From assembly GCA_900128585.1 (NCBI GenBank), contig LT642677.1:1-12615 (forward strand): a stretch of DNA of 12,615 nucleotides, given 5' to 3'. This document shows positions 1-7,889 of this stretch, piece by piece. The DNA is from Stramenopiles sp. TOSAG23-3 (taxonomy: Eukaryota; Sar). The notes under the pieces are model-generated. The model worked only from the letters and a program-made list of their open reading frames with translations, was not told the DNA's origin and made no database searches. Numbering within the stretch: the first letter of the stretch is position 1; the number at the start of each line of letters is the position of its first letter. A program made the translations under genes and the position numbers.

Positions 1-168
1 AAATTGCCGAAAAGGGTGGAATTGAACTTGCCATTGAAGCGTTGAAACGGCACCCAGGGGTGGCAAGAGTTCAGGAATGGGGGTGTTTCCTGCTTGCAAA
101 TCTGGCACAAAACGATGACAACCAAGTGAAAATTGCCGAAAAGGGTGGAATTGAACTTGCCATTGAAG
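1..168 (+). repeat. Direct repeat, 39 bases identical, 129-base period
   Basis: Bases 1-39 recur without mismatch at 130-168. A second matching block (around 68-76) recurs at 180-188, but with an offset of 112 instead of 129. This shows a 17-base deletion between the two blocks in the second copy. The repeats encode the armadillo-type unit. Perfect identity over the first block suggests recent duplication or gene conversion within the array. Confidence 0.85.
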
Positions 169-221
169 GGGAACGAAGGAGTTCAGGAAGAGGGGTGTAC
201 CATGCTTGCAAAATCCCTTAG
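1..221 (+). CDS. Armadillo-type repeat protein, 3' end only (left-truncated, last repeat damaged)
   Basis: An open frame enters from the left edge (codons from base 3) and ends at TAG 219-221. It encodes about one and a third helical repeats: an EKGGIELAIEAL helix, then VQEWGCFLLANLA, then QNDDNQVKIAEKGG, where the next repeat begins. The period is 43 residues (129 bases), which fits armadillo repeats of about 42 residues. Such arrays form right-handed superhelices that bind protein partners; no catalytic role is implied. The last repeat has lost 17 bases relative to the one before it, so the frame shifts and the protein ends in an unrelated tail, SSGRGVYHACKIP. The gene could be a real truncated array, a decaying pseudogene or a solo array fragment; the upstream part is outside the window. 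Repeat identity is fairly safe, but whether the locus is functional is not. Confidence 0.6.
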   Translation, partial: IAEKGGIELAIEALKRHPGVARVQEWGCFLLANLAQNDDNQVKIAEKGGIELAIEGERRSSGRGVYHACKIP

Positions 222-566
222 ATAATGGTATATAAAATATATTATAATTTTACTTTAGTATGTATACTTTTTTATCAAAATGGGATTCAAAATAGTATCA
301 AACAATTGGGATTTGGATCGTTTTGTTGAGTACAATTCGCCTTTACAAAGAAATGAAATATTATCATCTGATAATAATTCTTCTCATTGGACTAGGAATA
401 AAAACAATTCATCTGTGATGATGATTGACAACCATCAACGACGAGGGTTGGATTTGAAGTAGTATTTGATTTAAAATGAGAGTCTTAAAACATACTATAT
501 ATTTTGTGTTTAATTGATGATATCCGTTCTCAGGAGGGAGGTACTTTTATACATCCTTTTTTTCTT
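222..566. other. AT-rich convergent spacer
   Basis: This spacer lies between the 3' ends of the armadillo-type gene (+) and the homoaconitase gene (-). It is AT-rich, with runs such as TATAAAATATATTATAATTT near 230-250. A 60-codon open frame at 280-462 has no recognisable motif and is rich in Asn and Ser, as expected of random AT-rich DNA, so it is not called. No RNA gene or canonical AATAAA for the minus-strand gene was seen. Confidence 0.6.
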
Positions 567-2684
567 TCATGCCATCTCCCCAAACCGATCGATCCATGCT
601 TCTAAGCTTCCTGCAACAATTAGTTCTTGCGCAACGCCGCTTAATGGTGGCATTTTAAGTGTTAACTCTGCGGGCATGGAACGTGGGTCGTCCTTCCCGC
701 TTGACAGCACTATTGTTTTTCTTTTAAAATCGAGTTTCAAAGGAAGTTTGGTTCGAACGGTCAGGATGTCCGTCCCAACGGTGTCCAGGAGATGAGCCAC
801 CAGCTGGGGGGATTCGATGCACAGGACCCCGTTGTTGAATGCGTTCCGTTTGAACGTTTCGCTGAACGACCCGGCCACGATGACGTCAACGCCGCAGGAC
901 CTCAGCGCTGTTGCGGCCTGCTCGCGGGACGAACCACAGCCGAAATTGAACCCGCCCACCAGTATGTCCCCGGCGTTTACGGTCGTGGCAAATGTGGGGT
1001 CGTAGTTCTCCATGACGAACTTTGCCATGTCCGCGTCCGTCAGGTTCTCCTTGTACGTGTGTGTCCCTGCAAAAATGCCGTCAGTGTTCAAATTGTCCTG
1101 GTGGCAAAAGAGCGCTTCCCCAACGATCGTTTCCGGAAACCCGCCGACCAGGCTTGCCTGGTCGCTCGCACCGCCCTCGCCCTCGCCCTCACCCGCCTCC
1201 TCGTCCTCCTCTCCCTGGACCGGCCCATGCACGGCGTACTGAAACTCCGGCACGCTGTCCTCTTCTGAAAACTCCCCCAAGTAATTCGGGCCGCAGATGA
1301 TCCCAGCAACGGCAGAGGCAGCCACGACGGCGGGCGACCCCAAGTACGCTTCGGAGGTCCGCGACCCCATCCGGCCTTTAAAATTCCGGTTTGTCGCTGA
1401 AATTCCGACCTCCCCGTCCTTCAACAGCCCCTTCCCCAAGCCGACGCACGGGCCGCAGCCGCTCGGCAGCGGGATCGCCCCCGCGTCCATGAGCACTTGC
1501 CAATCCCCGCGCTCCCGGCTCGTCGCCTCGACCTCGCTGCTTGCGGCGGCAATGTATAGCTCGACCCCCTCCGCGACCCTTCTCGTGCTCGCCGGGTCCA
1601 GGCCCCGGATGACGTCCGCCGCGGCCGCCAGGTCGTCGACTCGGCTGTTGACGCAGGACACGATGTACGCTTTCTGGATGGCCACGCGCTCGGCCTCGAT
1701 CGCTTTCACGCTGGACATCGTCTTGACGTGGTTCGGGCCCGACACGTGCGGGCGGACGGTCGAAATGTCCAGCTCCAGGTCGACGGCGTACTCGGCGCCC
1801 TCGTCCGCGCTGAGCGCCCCGGCCTCCCACTGCCGCCGCAAGGCGTCCACCACGCCGCCATCGAGGCGAGAGAGCGCGTCCCTGTTTCCCCGCGCGTTCA
1901 GCCTCCCCGCACGTTCCTCCAGCCACGCCATCGTGACCGCGTCCAGCGGGAACACGCCGGCGATCGCGCCCCACTCCGTGGTCATGTTGGCGACCGTCAA
2001 ACGGTCGTCGACCGTCAGGTCCTTCACCCCGGGCCCGGTGAACTCAATGGCGTGGTTCAATACCTCGTCGTGGTTGAACAGGCCGCACAAAGCGATGATG
2101 ACGTCCTTGCTCGTCGCCCCCGTCGCGCGTTGGAGGCTTCCGGTGAGACGGATCCGCCCGATCGGCGGCACCTGCCACCACGTTTGCCCCGTTTTCCAGA
2201 TGCACGCGGCGTCGGTGCGGACGACGGGGGTGCCAAGGCAGCCCAGGCCCCCGTACATGTTGGAGTGGCTGTCGCTGGCGACGACCATGCTTCCGGGGAG
2301 CACGTACCCCTCCTCCACCAGCACTTGGTGGCCAATTCCCCGCCCGGCCGGGTAGTGGTTGATCCCGTGCCCGTTTGCAAAGTCGGCGATGGACCGGTAC
2401 TTTTTCAAATTCGTCTCGCTCTTGTCCTGAACGTTGTGGTCCAACGTGAACACAATTTGCTTCGGGTCCGCGACGGTCGGCGACGACGCGCCCGCACCCC
2501 CAGCGTCCAGCGTTGCAAACTTTTTCATCACCGCCGCAGTGTTGTCGTGCGTCATCACGTACTTTGGTTGAATCTGAACAAACTCCCCCGTCCTCACGTC
2601 ACCCTTAACCACGCAGGGCGCAACAATCTTTTCGACCAAGGACCGCCGCCCGTGCCGCCCGACTCCGGCGCGCACCGCCGCCAT
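567..2684 (-). CDS. LYS4: Homoaconitase, mitochondrial (alpha-aminoadipate lysine pathway)
   Basis: The 705-residue protein belongs to the aconitase family and follows fungal Lys4 closely. It should form homoisocitrate from homocitrate through cis-homoaconitate in mitochondrial lysine synthesis. Visible landmarks include THDNT (45-49), TLDHNVQDKSETNL (80-93), HYPAGRGIGHQ (110-120), ASDSHSNMYGGLG (136-148), TGQTWWQVPP (165-174) and ANMTTEWGA (232-240). The three likely [4Fe-4S] cysteines are C344 in VSCVNSR and C410 and C413 in SGCGPCVG. The C-terminal swivel domain carries FNFGCGSSREQA (579-590). Both domains are in one chain, as in fungi, whereas bacteria and archaea use two subunits. The start ATG is followed by MAAVRAGVGRHGRRS, arginine-rich without acidic residues, as expected of a mitochondrial presequence. 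An acidic Glu/Gly stretch (about 491-505) lies in the interdomain linker. No intron is seen. The alternative, an aconitase or isopropylmalate isomerase, is less likely given the Lys4-like signatures. Confidence 0.93.
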   Translation of the reverse strand: MAAVRAGVGRHGRRSLVEKIVAPCVVKGDVRTGEFVQIQPKYVMTHDNTAAVMKKFATLDAGGAGASSPTVADPKQIVFTLDHNVQDKSETNLKKYRSIADFANGHGINHYPAGRGIGHQVLVEEGYVLPGSMVVASDSHSNMYGGLGCLGTPVVRTDAACIWKTGQTWWQVPPIGRIRLTGSLQRATGATSKDVIIALCGLFNHDEVLNHAIEFTGPGVKDLTVDDRLTVANMTTEWGAIAGVFPLDAVTMAWLEERAGRLNARGNRDALSRLDGGVVDALRRQWEAGALSADEGAEYAVDLELDISTVRPHVSGPNHVKTMSSVKAIEAERVAIQKAYIVSCVNSRVDDLAAAADVIRGLDPASTRRVAEGVELYIAAASSEVEATSRERGDWQVLMDAGAIPLPSGCGPCVGLGKGLLKDGEVGISATNRNFKGRMGSRTSEAYLGSPAVVAASAVAGIICGPNYLGEFSEEDSVPEFQYAVHGPVQGEEDEEAGEGEGEGGASDQASLVGGFPETIVGEALFCHQDNLNTDGIFAGTHTYKENLTDADMAKFVMENYDPTFATTVNAGDILVGGFNFGCGSSREQAATALRSCGVDVIVAGSFSETFKRNAFNNGVLCIESPQLVAHLLDTVGTDILTVRTKLPLKLDFKRKTIVLSSGKDDPRSMPAELTLKMPPLSGVAQELIVAGSLEAWIDRFGEMA

Positions 2685-3386
2685 TGTTCAACTCTCGATG
2701 TGGACGGGGCACAAGGGCGAGCGAGGACTAAGGGTCGGGCGGGGGCGTTGTTCTTCTTCGTGTTCTTGTAATAGAAGAGTGTGATTCTCGAGGTTTTCGT
2801 GTAATGTAATTTGTATCAAATGCATGTCATCTTTTCTTAAATTTAGATAAGCGTAAACAGATTATACACATATATATAGTATTTATATAATATTGGATGT
2901 GTCTTGTTGGCCTTCTTCTTCTTTTTTTTTCCATCTATCTCTTTCTTCTTCTTCTTCTTCTCATTATTATTTTTTGTGTTTTCTTGTTGTTGTTGTTGTT
3001 GATTTTTGTGGTTTAGTTTTTTGCGCTGACTTTTTTCTCTTTACCCTTCATTATGTAAGGTATTCAATATCTTTATCACCATCATGCAAATCGTTGAACG
3101 TTTATATCTATTAATATAATTCAATCTATAATACCATTGGTAAGACAATGTCCTTAATATGAAATTATCTTCGAAAAGCTTAGTTTATTTTATTTAGACA
3201 CGACGCGCAAAACAGTCAACGCTTGTGCAGCAATAATACTAGTCGTCTATTAGTAGCTGGGAGAAGAAAACAATATAGGAGATTAATTCTTCTTTCTTTC
3301 ATAATTTGAACGAGGAGTGATCCCCACTGCGTATACCGTTATAAAGTACCACGCTGCGCGCACGCACCCCTCCACCGTTTTCTACC
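2685..3386. other. AT-rich intergenic region with trinucleotide microsatellites
   Basis: This spacer separates two minus-strand genes, so it should hold the homoaconitase promoter (its left part) and the 3' end of the bicupin gene (its right part). It contains a TTC tract at about 2944-2961, a TTG tract at about 2984-3001 and a TATATATAG-like stretch near 2870-2880. On the minus strand, AATAAA reads at about 3185-3190, roughly 200 bases past the bicupin stop, and might be its polyadenylation signal. A 73-codon open frame at 2893-3114 only translates the T-rich repeats and is not called. Confidence 0.6.
2944..3001. repeat. TTC and TTG trinucleotide microsatellites
   Basis: About six TTC units (2944-2961) are followed, after a T-rich gap, by about six TTG units (2984-3001). 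They lie in the upstream region of the homoaconitase gene. No coding role is seen. Confidence 0.8.
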
Positions 3387-4832
3387 TCACAGCTTAACGT
3401 TGGAGTCCCCGCCCCGTGGGATCCACATGGTGTTTTCTCGGCTTGCACGGTTCTCTTCGACGTGGACAATCTTCAACAAATCGTCTTTCAACTTCACCTG
3501 CCACGTTCGAAACCTCTTGTTCCCTTCGGCATCGAACTGGCGGATTAGGTCAAACGTGTCGGGGAACGGGGCGGCTTTGTAGGAGCCGTAAAAGATAATG
3601 CTGGCGTTGGCCGCATCGTTGCTGTCGATGACCTTTCCCCAGCCAACGATCTTCTCGCTGTCGATCCGGCAAAACCCGGTGTTGTCAAACGCGCCGTGGA
3701 ACAGGTACGCTTCCTCCTTCGTGACCTTCCCTGCCTCGTCCTTCCACCAGTACGTGTTCCTTTGGCTGTAGTATTTTCCGTGGATGCCGATGTCGAGCCT
3801 GCAGTAGTGGTAGTCGAGAACTTTCCCGTCCTTCCCAAGGTGGGTGTACGTGCCTTCCCACGACCCAATGTGGTTCACGAACGCTTTCGGGACCCACGGG
3901 CACGGGCCCGGCAGCGTGGCCGGGTCGGTGACGGACCAGTCGACTTTTGGGGCCGCGAGCGCCGAGTGCGGGGGGAAACTGGCCACCCGGCCGCACTGGG
4001 AAAGGTCCTGGTCGACGCGGACCAGGAACAGGCAGCCGTCCGGGCTAATGTGGCGGGGGGATACGGACGCGTAGGGGACGTACCCGTAGTATCCTGCCCT
4101 GAAGTTGTGCTCGCCGTACTCGCACGACCCCTCCAAGCACAGCGCTTCCTCGTTGTAGTTCTGGATGAACGGGTGGTTCGAATCGAAGTGCGGCAGGACG
4201 CCAAGGAGCCACGTGCCGCCCCCATTCGGGCCCTTCCGCAGCCACTTCTTTCTGGACACGGTGAACTCGGCCGTTTGGGTGCCCCCCCAGGGCTTTGCGT
4301 ACGAGTCGATTATCGGTATGTAGTCGGTGTGGAACGCGGCCCCGGTCGCCTCGCCGGGGGTGAACGTGCACTGCCCGCTCTGCATGAATTGGAGCTCCGT
4401 GTCCTCGTCTTTGAGGTCCCCGTGCGGGCCGTCCGGCTTGTCGGTCTGGAGTACGGCCATTTCGCCGATGACTTGGCCGGCGGGGATGTACGTGTACCCG
4501 TGCCTGCGCAAGACGATGTTGCCTATTTTCAGCACACCACGCGTCACGAACACCTCGACGTCGCAGCTGAACGACCCGGGCGCGCGCTTGAAGGCGGGCT
4601 TCAAGAGCACCGACGCCGTCAGGGCCCCGTCCCCTGGTTTTTCCCCTGACCACGACAATGGCTTTACTTGAAGGGATTCGCTACCCAAAGGGAACGACGA
4701 TTCGACGACGCTAGTGTCGACGGGAACGTCCCGGATAAAAAACGCTTGGTACGTGGACGGCGTAAACGTGTCCGGACTCGTGTACGTCTTTCGCCCGTCC
4801 ATGAAGGAGGTGGTGGTGGTGGTGGTGGCCAT
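3387..4832 (-). CDS. Uncharacterised two-cupin protein with C-terminal beta-barrel-like (DUF3598-like) domain
   Basis: I do not recognise this 481-residue protein as a named gene. Residues about 45-175 look like a first cupin of the ChrR/DUF4437 type, with FVTRGVLKIGNIVLRRHGYTY (95-114, shortened) and YIPAGQ. Residues about 185-280 look like a second cupin: HFDSNHPFIQNYNEEALCLEG, then YYGYVPYASVSPRHISPDG. H215, H220, E228, E229 and H261 are candidate metal ligands there. The C-terminal part (about 317-465) starts NHIGSWEGTYTHLGKDGKVLD and alternates short strands and turns. It resembles the lipocalin-like barrel of DUF3598 proteins, which may bind a small hydrophobic ligand. No presequence or membrane segment is evident, so a soluble protein is expected. 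ATG 4832 is chosen as the first in-frame ATG at the GC-rich boundary; the next Met is residue 11. The N-terminus has six threonines coded by an ACC run. Domain calls are by pattern only; the function is unknown. Confidence 0.85.
   Translation of the reverse strand: MATTTTTTSFMDGRKTYTSPDTFTPSTYQAFFIRDVPVDTSVVESSFPLGSESLQVKPLSWSGEKPGDGALTASVLLKPAFKRAPGSFSCDVEVFVTRGVLKIGNIVLRRHGYTYIPAGQVIGEMAVLQTDKPDGPHGDLKDEDTELQFMQSGQCTFTPGEATGAAFHTDYIPIIDSYAKPWGGTQTAEFTVSRKKWLRKGPNGGGTWLLGVLPHFDSNHPFIQNYNEEALCLEGSCEYGEHNFRAGYYGYVPYASVSPRHISPDGCLFLVRVDQDLSQCGRVASFPPHSALAAPKVDWSVTDPATLPGPCPWVPKAFVNHIGSWEGTYTHLGKDGKVLDYHYCRLDIGIHGKYYSQRNTYWWKDEAGKVTKEEAYLFHGAFDNTGFCRIDSEKIVGWGKVIDSNDAANASIIFYGSYKAAPFPDTFDLIRQFDAEGNKRFRTWQVKLKDDLLKIVHVEENRASRENTMWIPRGGDSNVKL
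4810..4828. repeat. GGT/ACC trinucleotide repeat inside a coding region (poly-Thr)
   Basis: A GGT repeat on the plus strand reads as ACC codons on the minus strand and encodes residues 3-8 (six Thr) of the bicupin protein, directly after its start codon. Its length could vary between strains without breaking the frame. Confidence 0.85.
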
Positions 4833-5124
4833 CGTGAGTGGTAGTGGTATAGTGGTTGTTGTGTTGGAGGGGGAAAGTGGGTCCGTATAGGTGAGAGAAG
4901 GGAGAAATGGAGAGGAGAGACAGGCAAACCGGCAAACTGTAGGGGAATGGATTCCAAATCAAGTAAATGAAATACAAATTAAATTTATATTAAAATATCT
5001 ATATTTTATATAACAATAATTGTTGGAGTAGTAATTGAGAATTGTTGTTGGGAGCAATTATTATTATTATTTGGAGGAAGAGAAGAGAAGATAATTAATA
5101 TACACACCAATAAAATAATAATCA

Positions 5125-5316
5125 CCTTCTTTCTTTCTTTTATCTTCTTCTTTTATTGTTTCTTCTTTCTTCTTCTTCTTTTATCTTTTTTTATTTCTTC
5201 TCTCTTCTTCTTTCTTCTTTTATCTTTCTTCTTCTTTTATTTCTTCTTCTTTTATCTTCTTCTCTTCTTTTATTTCTTCTTTTATTTCTTTCTATCTATC
5301 TATCTTCTTCTCTTCT
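5125..5316. repeat. 192-base polypyrimidine tract (plus strand), CTT/TTTTATC units
   Basis: From 5125 to 5316 the plus strand is made of T and C with scattered single A and only one G (5158). Units such as TTCTTC, TTTTATC and TATC recur irregularly. It lies in the middle of the divergent spacer. Such tracts can form triplex DNA or exclude nucleosomes; no such role is shown here. Confidence 0.85.
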
Positions 5317-5600
5317 GATGGAACTAACAGCCTAAGCCTTTTTATATATATACACAGCAGGGTCTATTTTTATACCACAAAATCAATTTCTTTTACTTCT
5401 TCTTCAACTAAAAAAATTAGTTATTTTGGTCTGAAAGGATTTTACACATTTTTTTGTTCTAATTTTTATTTAATTCCTCGTAGACCATAGTCACTATAAT
5501 ACTCATCTTCTAGCATCCAATTGTCAAAGAAAAAGAATAAAAATAGAATAAAAAAATTCAGTTCAGTTCAGTACTTTTTTTATAGACTAATAACCCACCA

Positions 5601-5620
5601 ATCCATCCATCCATCCATCC
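5601..5620. repeat. ATCC tetranucleotide microsatellite
   Basis: Five perfect ATCC units, followed by an imperfect unit, lie in the divergent spacer. They are flanked by short CTATT and CAGTT repeats, so this part of the spacer is generally simple sequence. Confidence 0.85.
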
Positions 5621-6112
5621 ATCGTCCATTCTATTCTATTCTTATATTAGAGTATCTATTCTTCTATAACTTATTTCTATTTCTTCTTCTATTTATTATT
5701 ATTATATTTAATAATAATAACCATTCATTCAATATTTTACAATCCCACCTATTTCTATATTTTAGTATTTTTATACATTTAATAAAATACTTTTTATTAT
5801 AATTATATATATTTTATAATAATTAAAATATACATACCTTAATTTATATAATACTTCAGTAAATTTTTTTCTTTTTTTTTCTTCTTCTTCAAACAACAAG
5901 AAGAAGAACCAACAAAGCAAAAAACAAGAAAATGAAGAAAACTCAACTCACTATTCATTTTGTTACATTACACAACCTATGACGTACCAATAGCGTATAT
6001 GTACATATTTCATTATTTCTCTCTTTGTCATTTCTAGCGTCATTTTACATACGCACACACACATTCATTCCTTCTCTCTCTCTTTCTCTCGCCGTCGTTT
6101 TACACCACCACC

Positions 6113-7687
6113 ATGCTCTTGTCCACCCTGCCCCTGCGCGCTGCGTCTCGTTTGGCGTCCCGGGCAATGTCGACTGGGGGGACTCCCAACAACGGCCTGG
6201 ACCTGCTCATACAGAACGCCGCGACGGTGCAGGAGAACGACTCGGTCGTGCGCCTCCTTGATTTAGGGGTAAAGGACGGAAAGTTCGTGGAAATCGCCAA
6301 AGCCGGGAGCGTCCAGGCCGACCGGGCCACGGCGGTCCACGACGCGAAAGGGCTCATGGCCTTCCCCGGAGTCGTCGACGCCCACACCCACATTGCAGGA
6401 ATCTACCAGGATATTGAGCTGGACATGTTCCAAGAGTCCAAGTGCGCCGCGCAGGGCGGGGTGACCACCGTCATGCCGTACATTCGGTCCGGCCAGTGCT
6501 ACCTGTGGGAGGGGGGCGCGTACAAGGACCTGTACCAGAAATTCCTTGACCACGCGACGGACAACTACCACTGCGACTACGCGTACCACGTCTCGCCGAT
6601 CGAGGGCCAGCACATTGGGGAGCTCGAGTGGCTCATCAAGGACCAGGGCGTCGTCTCCCTCGGCGAGGTCTTCATGTTCTACGGCCAGCACGGCCTCCAC
6701 GGGGCCAGGACAAAGGAGCGCCAGCAGGACTTTCTCATGCTCGAGGCCGACGACGATCGGTACGACCTCGGCCACTACGACTTCGTCCTTCGGGAGCTTG
6801 GGAGGCTCGCAGAGAAGCACCCGGAGCTGAAGGAGTTCATACAGATAGGCTTCCACTGCGAGACCCCGGAGCTGTTGGCAAAGTGGACCAAGCTCGTCCA
6901 AGGCCGGGGGGACCAAGGGCACAAGGCCTGGTCGGACGCGCGCCCGACCCACAGCGAGGGCCTGGCGATCTGGACCGCCGCGTACCTCTCCGCCAAGGCC
7001 AAGGTCCCGAACGTCAACATCCTGCACATCACGTGCGCCGATGCCATGGAGGCCGCGCTGAACGTGGAGAAGATCTTCCCAGACGTCAGCTTTGGCAGGG
7101 AGGTCACCGCCGGGCACCTCCTCCTCGACTACCACAGCCTGGACGACAAAGAGCCGTGCTGGATGAAGGTCAACCCGCCCATTCGCTCCCGCGAGGACGT
7201 CGAGACCCTCTGGGAGCACGTCGCGCAAGGGCACGTGGACTGGATCGTCACCGACCACGCGTCCGCGCCGACCGACTTCAAGGTGAACGCCGAGGACCCC
7301 ACGAACATCTGGGACGCCAAGGCCGGGTTTGGCGGCGTCGAGTACCTCCTCGCGGGGATATACAGCGAGGGCGTCGTCAATAGGGGCGTCCTCACCCCGC
7401 AGGACGTTGCCAGGATGCTCTGCAGCAACCCCGCCAAACGCTTTGGCCTTGGAAAGTCGAAGGGGTCCATTGCCGTTGGGTACGACGCCGACGTGGCCCT
7501 CTTCGACCCGAACAAGAAGTGGACCATAGACGCGAACGACTCGTTCTCCACGCAGACGTACACGCCCTTCCAAGGGATCGACGTGACCGGGCAAGTCCAG
7601 TCGACCTTTTTGAGGGGAAAGAAAGTTTTTGACAACGGGGACGTCGTCGGGGCCCCAAGCGGGAAAAACCTCGTCCGACCAATGTAA
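6113..7687 (+). CDS. Cyclic amidohydrolase, dihydropyrimidinase/dihydroorotase-like, probably mitochondrial
   Basis: The 524-residue protein has the metal-dependent amidohydrolase fold. Members hydrolyse cyclic amides (hydantoins, dihydropyrimidines, dihydroorotate or allantoin); the substrate here cannot be named. Metal-site landmarks in order are H91 and H93 in DAHTH, H248 in GFHCE, H305 in LHITCAD and catalytic D381 in TDHASAP. KVNPPIRS (352-359) and EVTAGHLLLDYHSL (330-343) resemble dihydroorotase and allantoinase relatives more than classical dihydropyrimidinase. The usual carboxylated lysine (FK-x-FM pattern) is replaced by E185 in LGEVFMFYG. About 30 extra residues lie between E185 and H248 compared with a typical hydantoinase. 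The N-terminus MLLSTLPLRAASRLASRAMS has arginines and no acidic residue, as expected of a mitochondrial presequence; M19 is an alternative cytosolic start. ATG 6113 sits in a good ACCACC context. Family membership is firm, exact activity open; a K-to-E change may alter metal bridging. Confidence 0.9.
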   Translation: MLLSTLPLRAASRLASRAMSTGGTPNNGLDLLIQNAATVQENDSVVRLLDLGVKDGKFVEIAKAGSVQADRATAVHDAKGLMAFPGVVDAHTHIAGIYQDIELDMFQESKCAAQGGVTTVMPYIRSGQCYLWEGGAYKDLYQKFLDHATDNYHCDYAYHVSPIEGQHIGELEWLIKDQGVVSLGEVFMFYGQHGLHGARTKERQQDFLMLEADDDRYDLGHYDFVLRELGRLAEKHPELKEFIQIGFHCETPELLAKWTKLVQGRGDQGHKAWSDARPTHSEGLAIWTAAYLSAKAKVPNVNILHITCADAMEAALNVEKIFPDVSFGREVTAGHLLLDYHSLDDKEPCWMKVNPPIRSREDVETLWEHVAQGHVDWIVTDHASAPTDFKVNAEDPTNIWDAKAGFGGVEYLLAGIYSEGVVNRGVLTPQDVARMLCSNPAKRFGLGKSKGSIAVGYDADVALFDPNKKWTIDANDSFSTQTYTPFQGIDVTGQVQSTFLRGKKVFDNGDVVGAPSGKNLVRPM

Positions 7688-7889
7688 AGGGGCAGGCAGG
7701 ACGGCATTCCGCTTGAACGATCAACATCTGAATTAAAAATAGTCAAAAATGAAGAAGATAAAATTTTAAATTATGTGCCTAAATTAACAGCCATTATTTT
7801 GTTTTTAATGTGTAATACTACACGTAATAAATTTTAAATACCCAAATAACAGCGCCATTGTTTTGTTGTGAAAAGGCTTTTTATATGTG
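7688..7889. other. Short AT-rich convergent spacer
   Basis: This spacer lies between the stops of the amidohydrolase (+) and the methylisocitrate lyase (-). It has no open frame of interest and should carry the 3' processing signals of both genes. Confidence 0.6.
7826..7831 (+). terminator. Possible polyadenylation signal AATAAA for the amidohydrolase
   Basis: AATAAA lies about 140 bases past the TAA at 7685-7687, in AT-rich DNA. The motif is common by chance in this composition. Confidence 0.3.

Larger units (their letters stand above)
4833..6112. other. 1.28 kb AT-rich divergent promoter region, no gene seen
   Basis: This spacer lies between the divergent bicupin (-) and amidohydrolase (+) genes and must contain both promoters. 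Next to the bicupin start is a purine/GT-rich stretch (4833-4930). TATATAAAATATAG reads on the minus strand near 4998-5012, about 170 bases upstream of that start. The middle holds a long polypyrimidine tract and an ATCC repeat. On the amidohydrolase side there are TGACGT (5980-5985) and CCAAT (5987-5991), about 125 bases upstream of the ATG, then a CT-rich leader (6068-6090). The only open frames are low-complexity translations of Phe, Leu, Ile and Asn and are not called. Confidence 0.7.

Noticed and set aside
280-462. 60-codon open frame starting with ATG in the left spacer
   Set aside because: It is short, Asn/Ser-rich and AT-rich, unlike the GC-rich genes of the window, and has no motif.
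1297-2771. Long plus-strand open frames opposite homoaconitase (1297-2355 and 1728-2771)
   Set aside because: Both are low-complexity Arg/Pro/Ser-rich translations antisense to a conserved gene, with no motif.
3696-4649. 317-codon plus-strand open frame opposite the bicupin gene
   Set aside because: It is a Val/Arg-rich antisense shadow with no domain, while the minus strand shows cupin-like patterns.
5521-5802. 93-codon open frame rich in Phe, Ile, Leu and Asn
   Set aside because: It translates AT-rich simple repeats, including the ATCC microsatellite; the hydrophobic look is a composition effect and its first codon is TTG.
6263-7594. 443-codon open frame antisense to the amidohydrolase
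   Set aside because: It lies fully within a strongly supported gene, is Val/Arg/Leu-rich without a recognisable domain, and is explained by GC-rich third codon positions.
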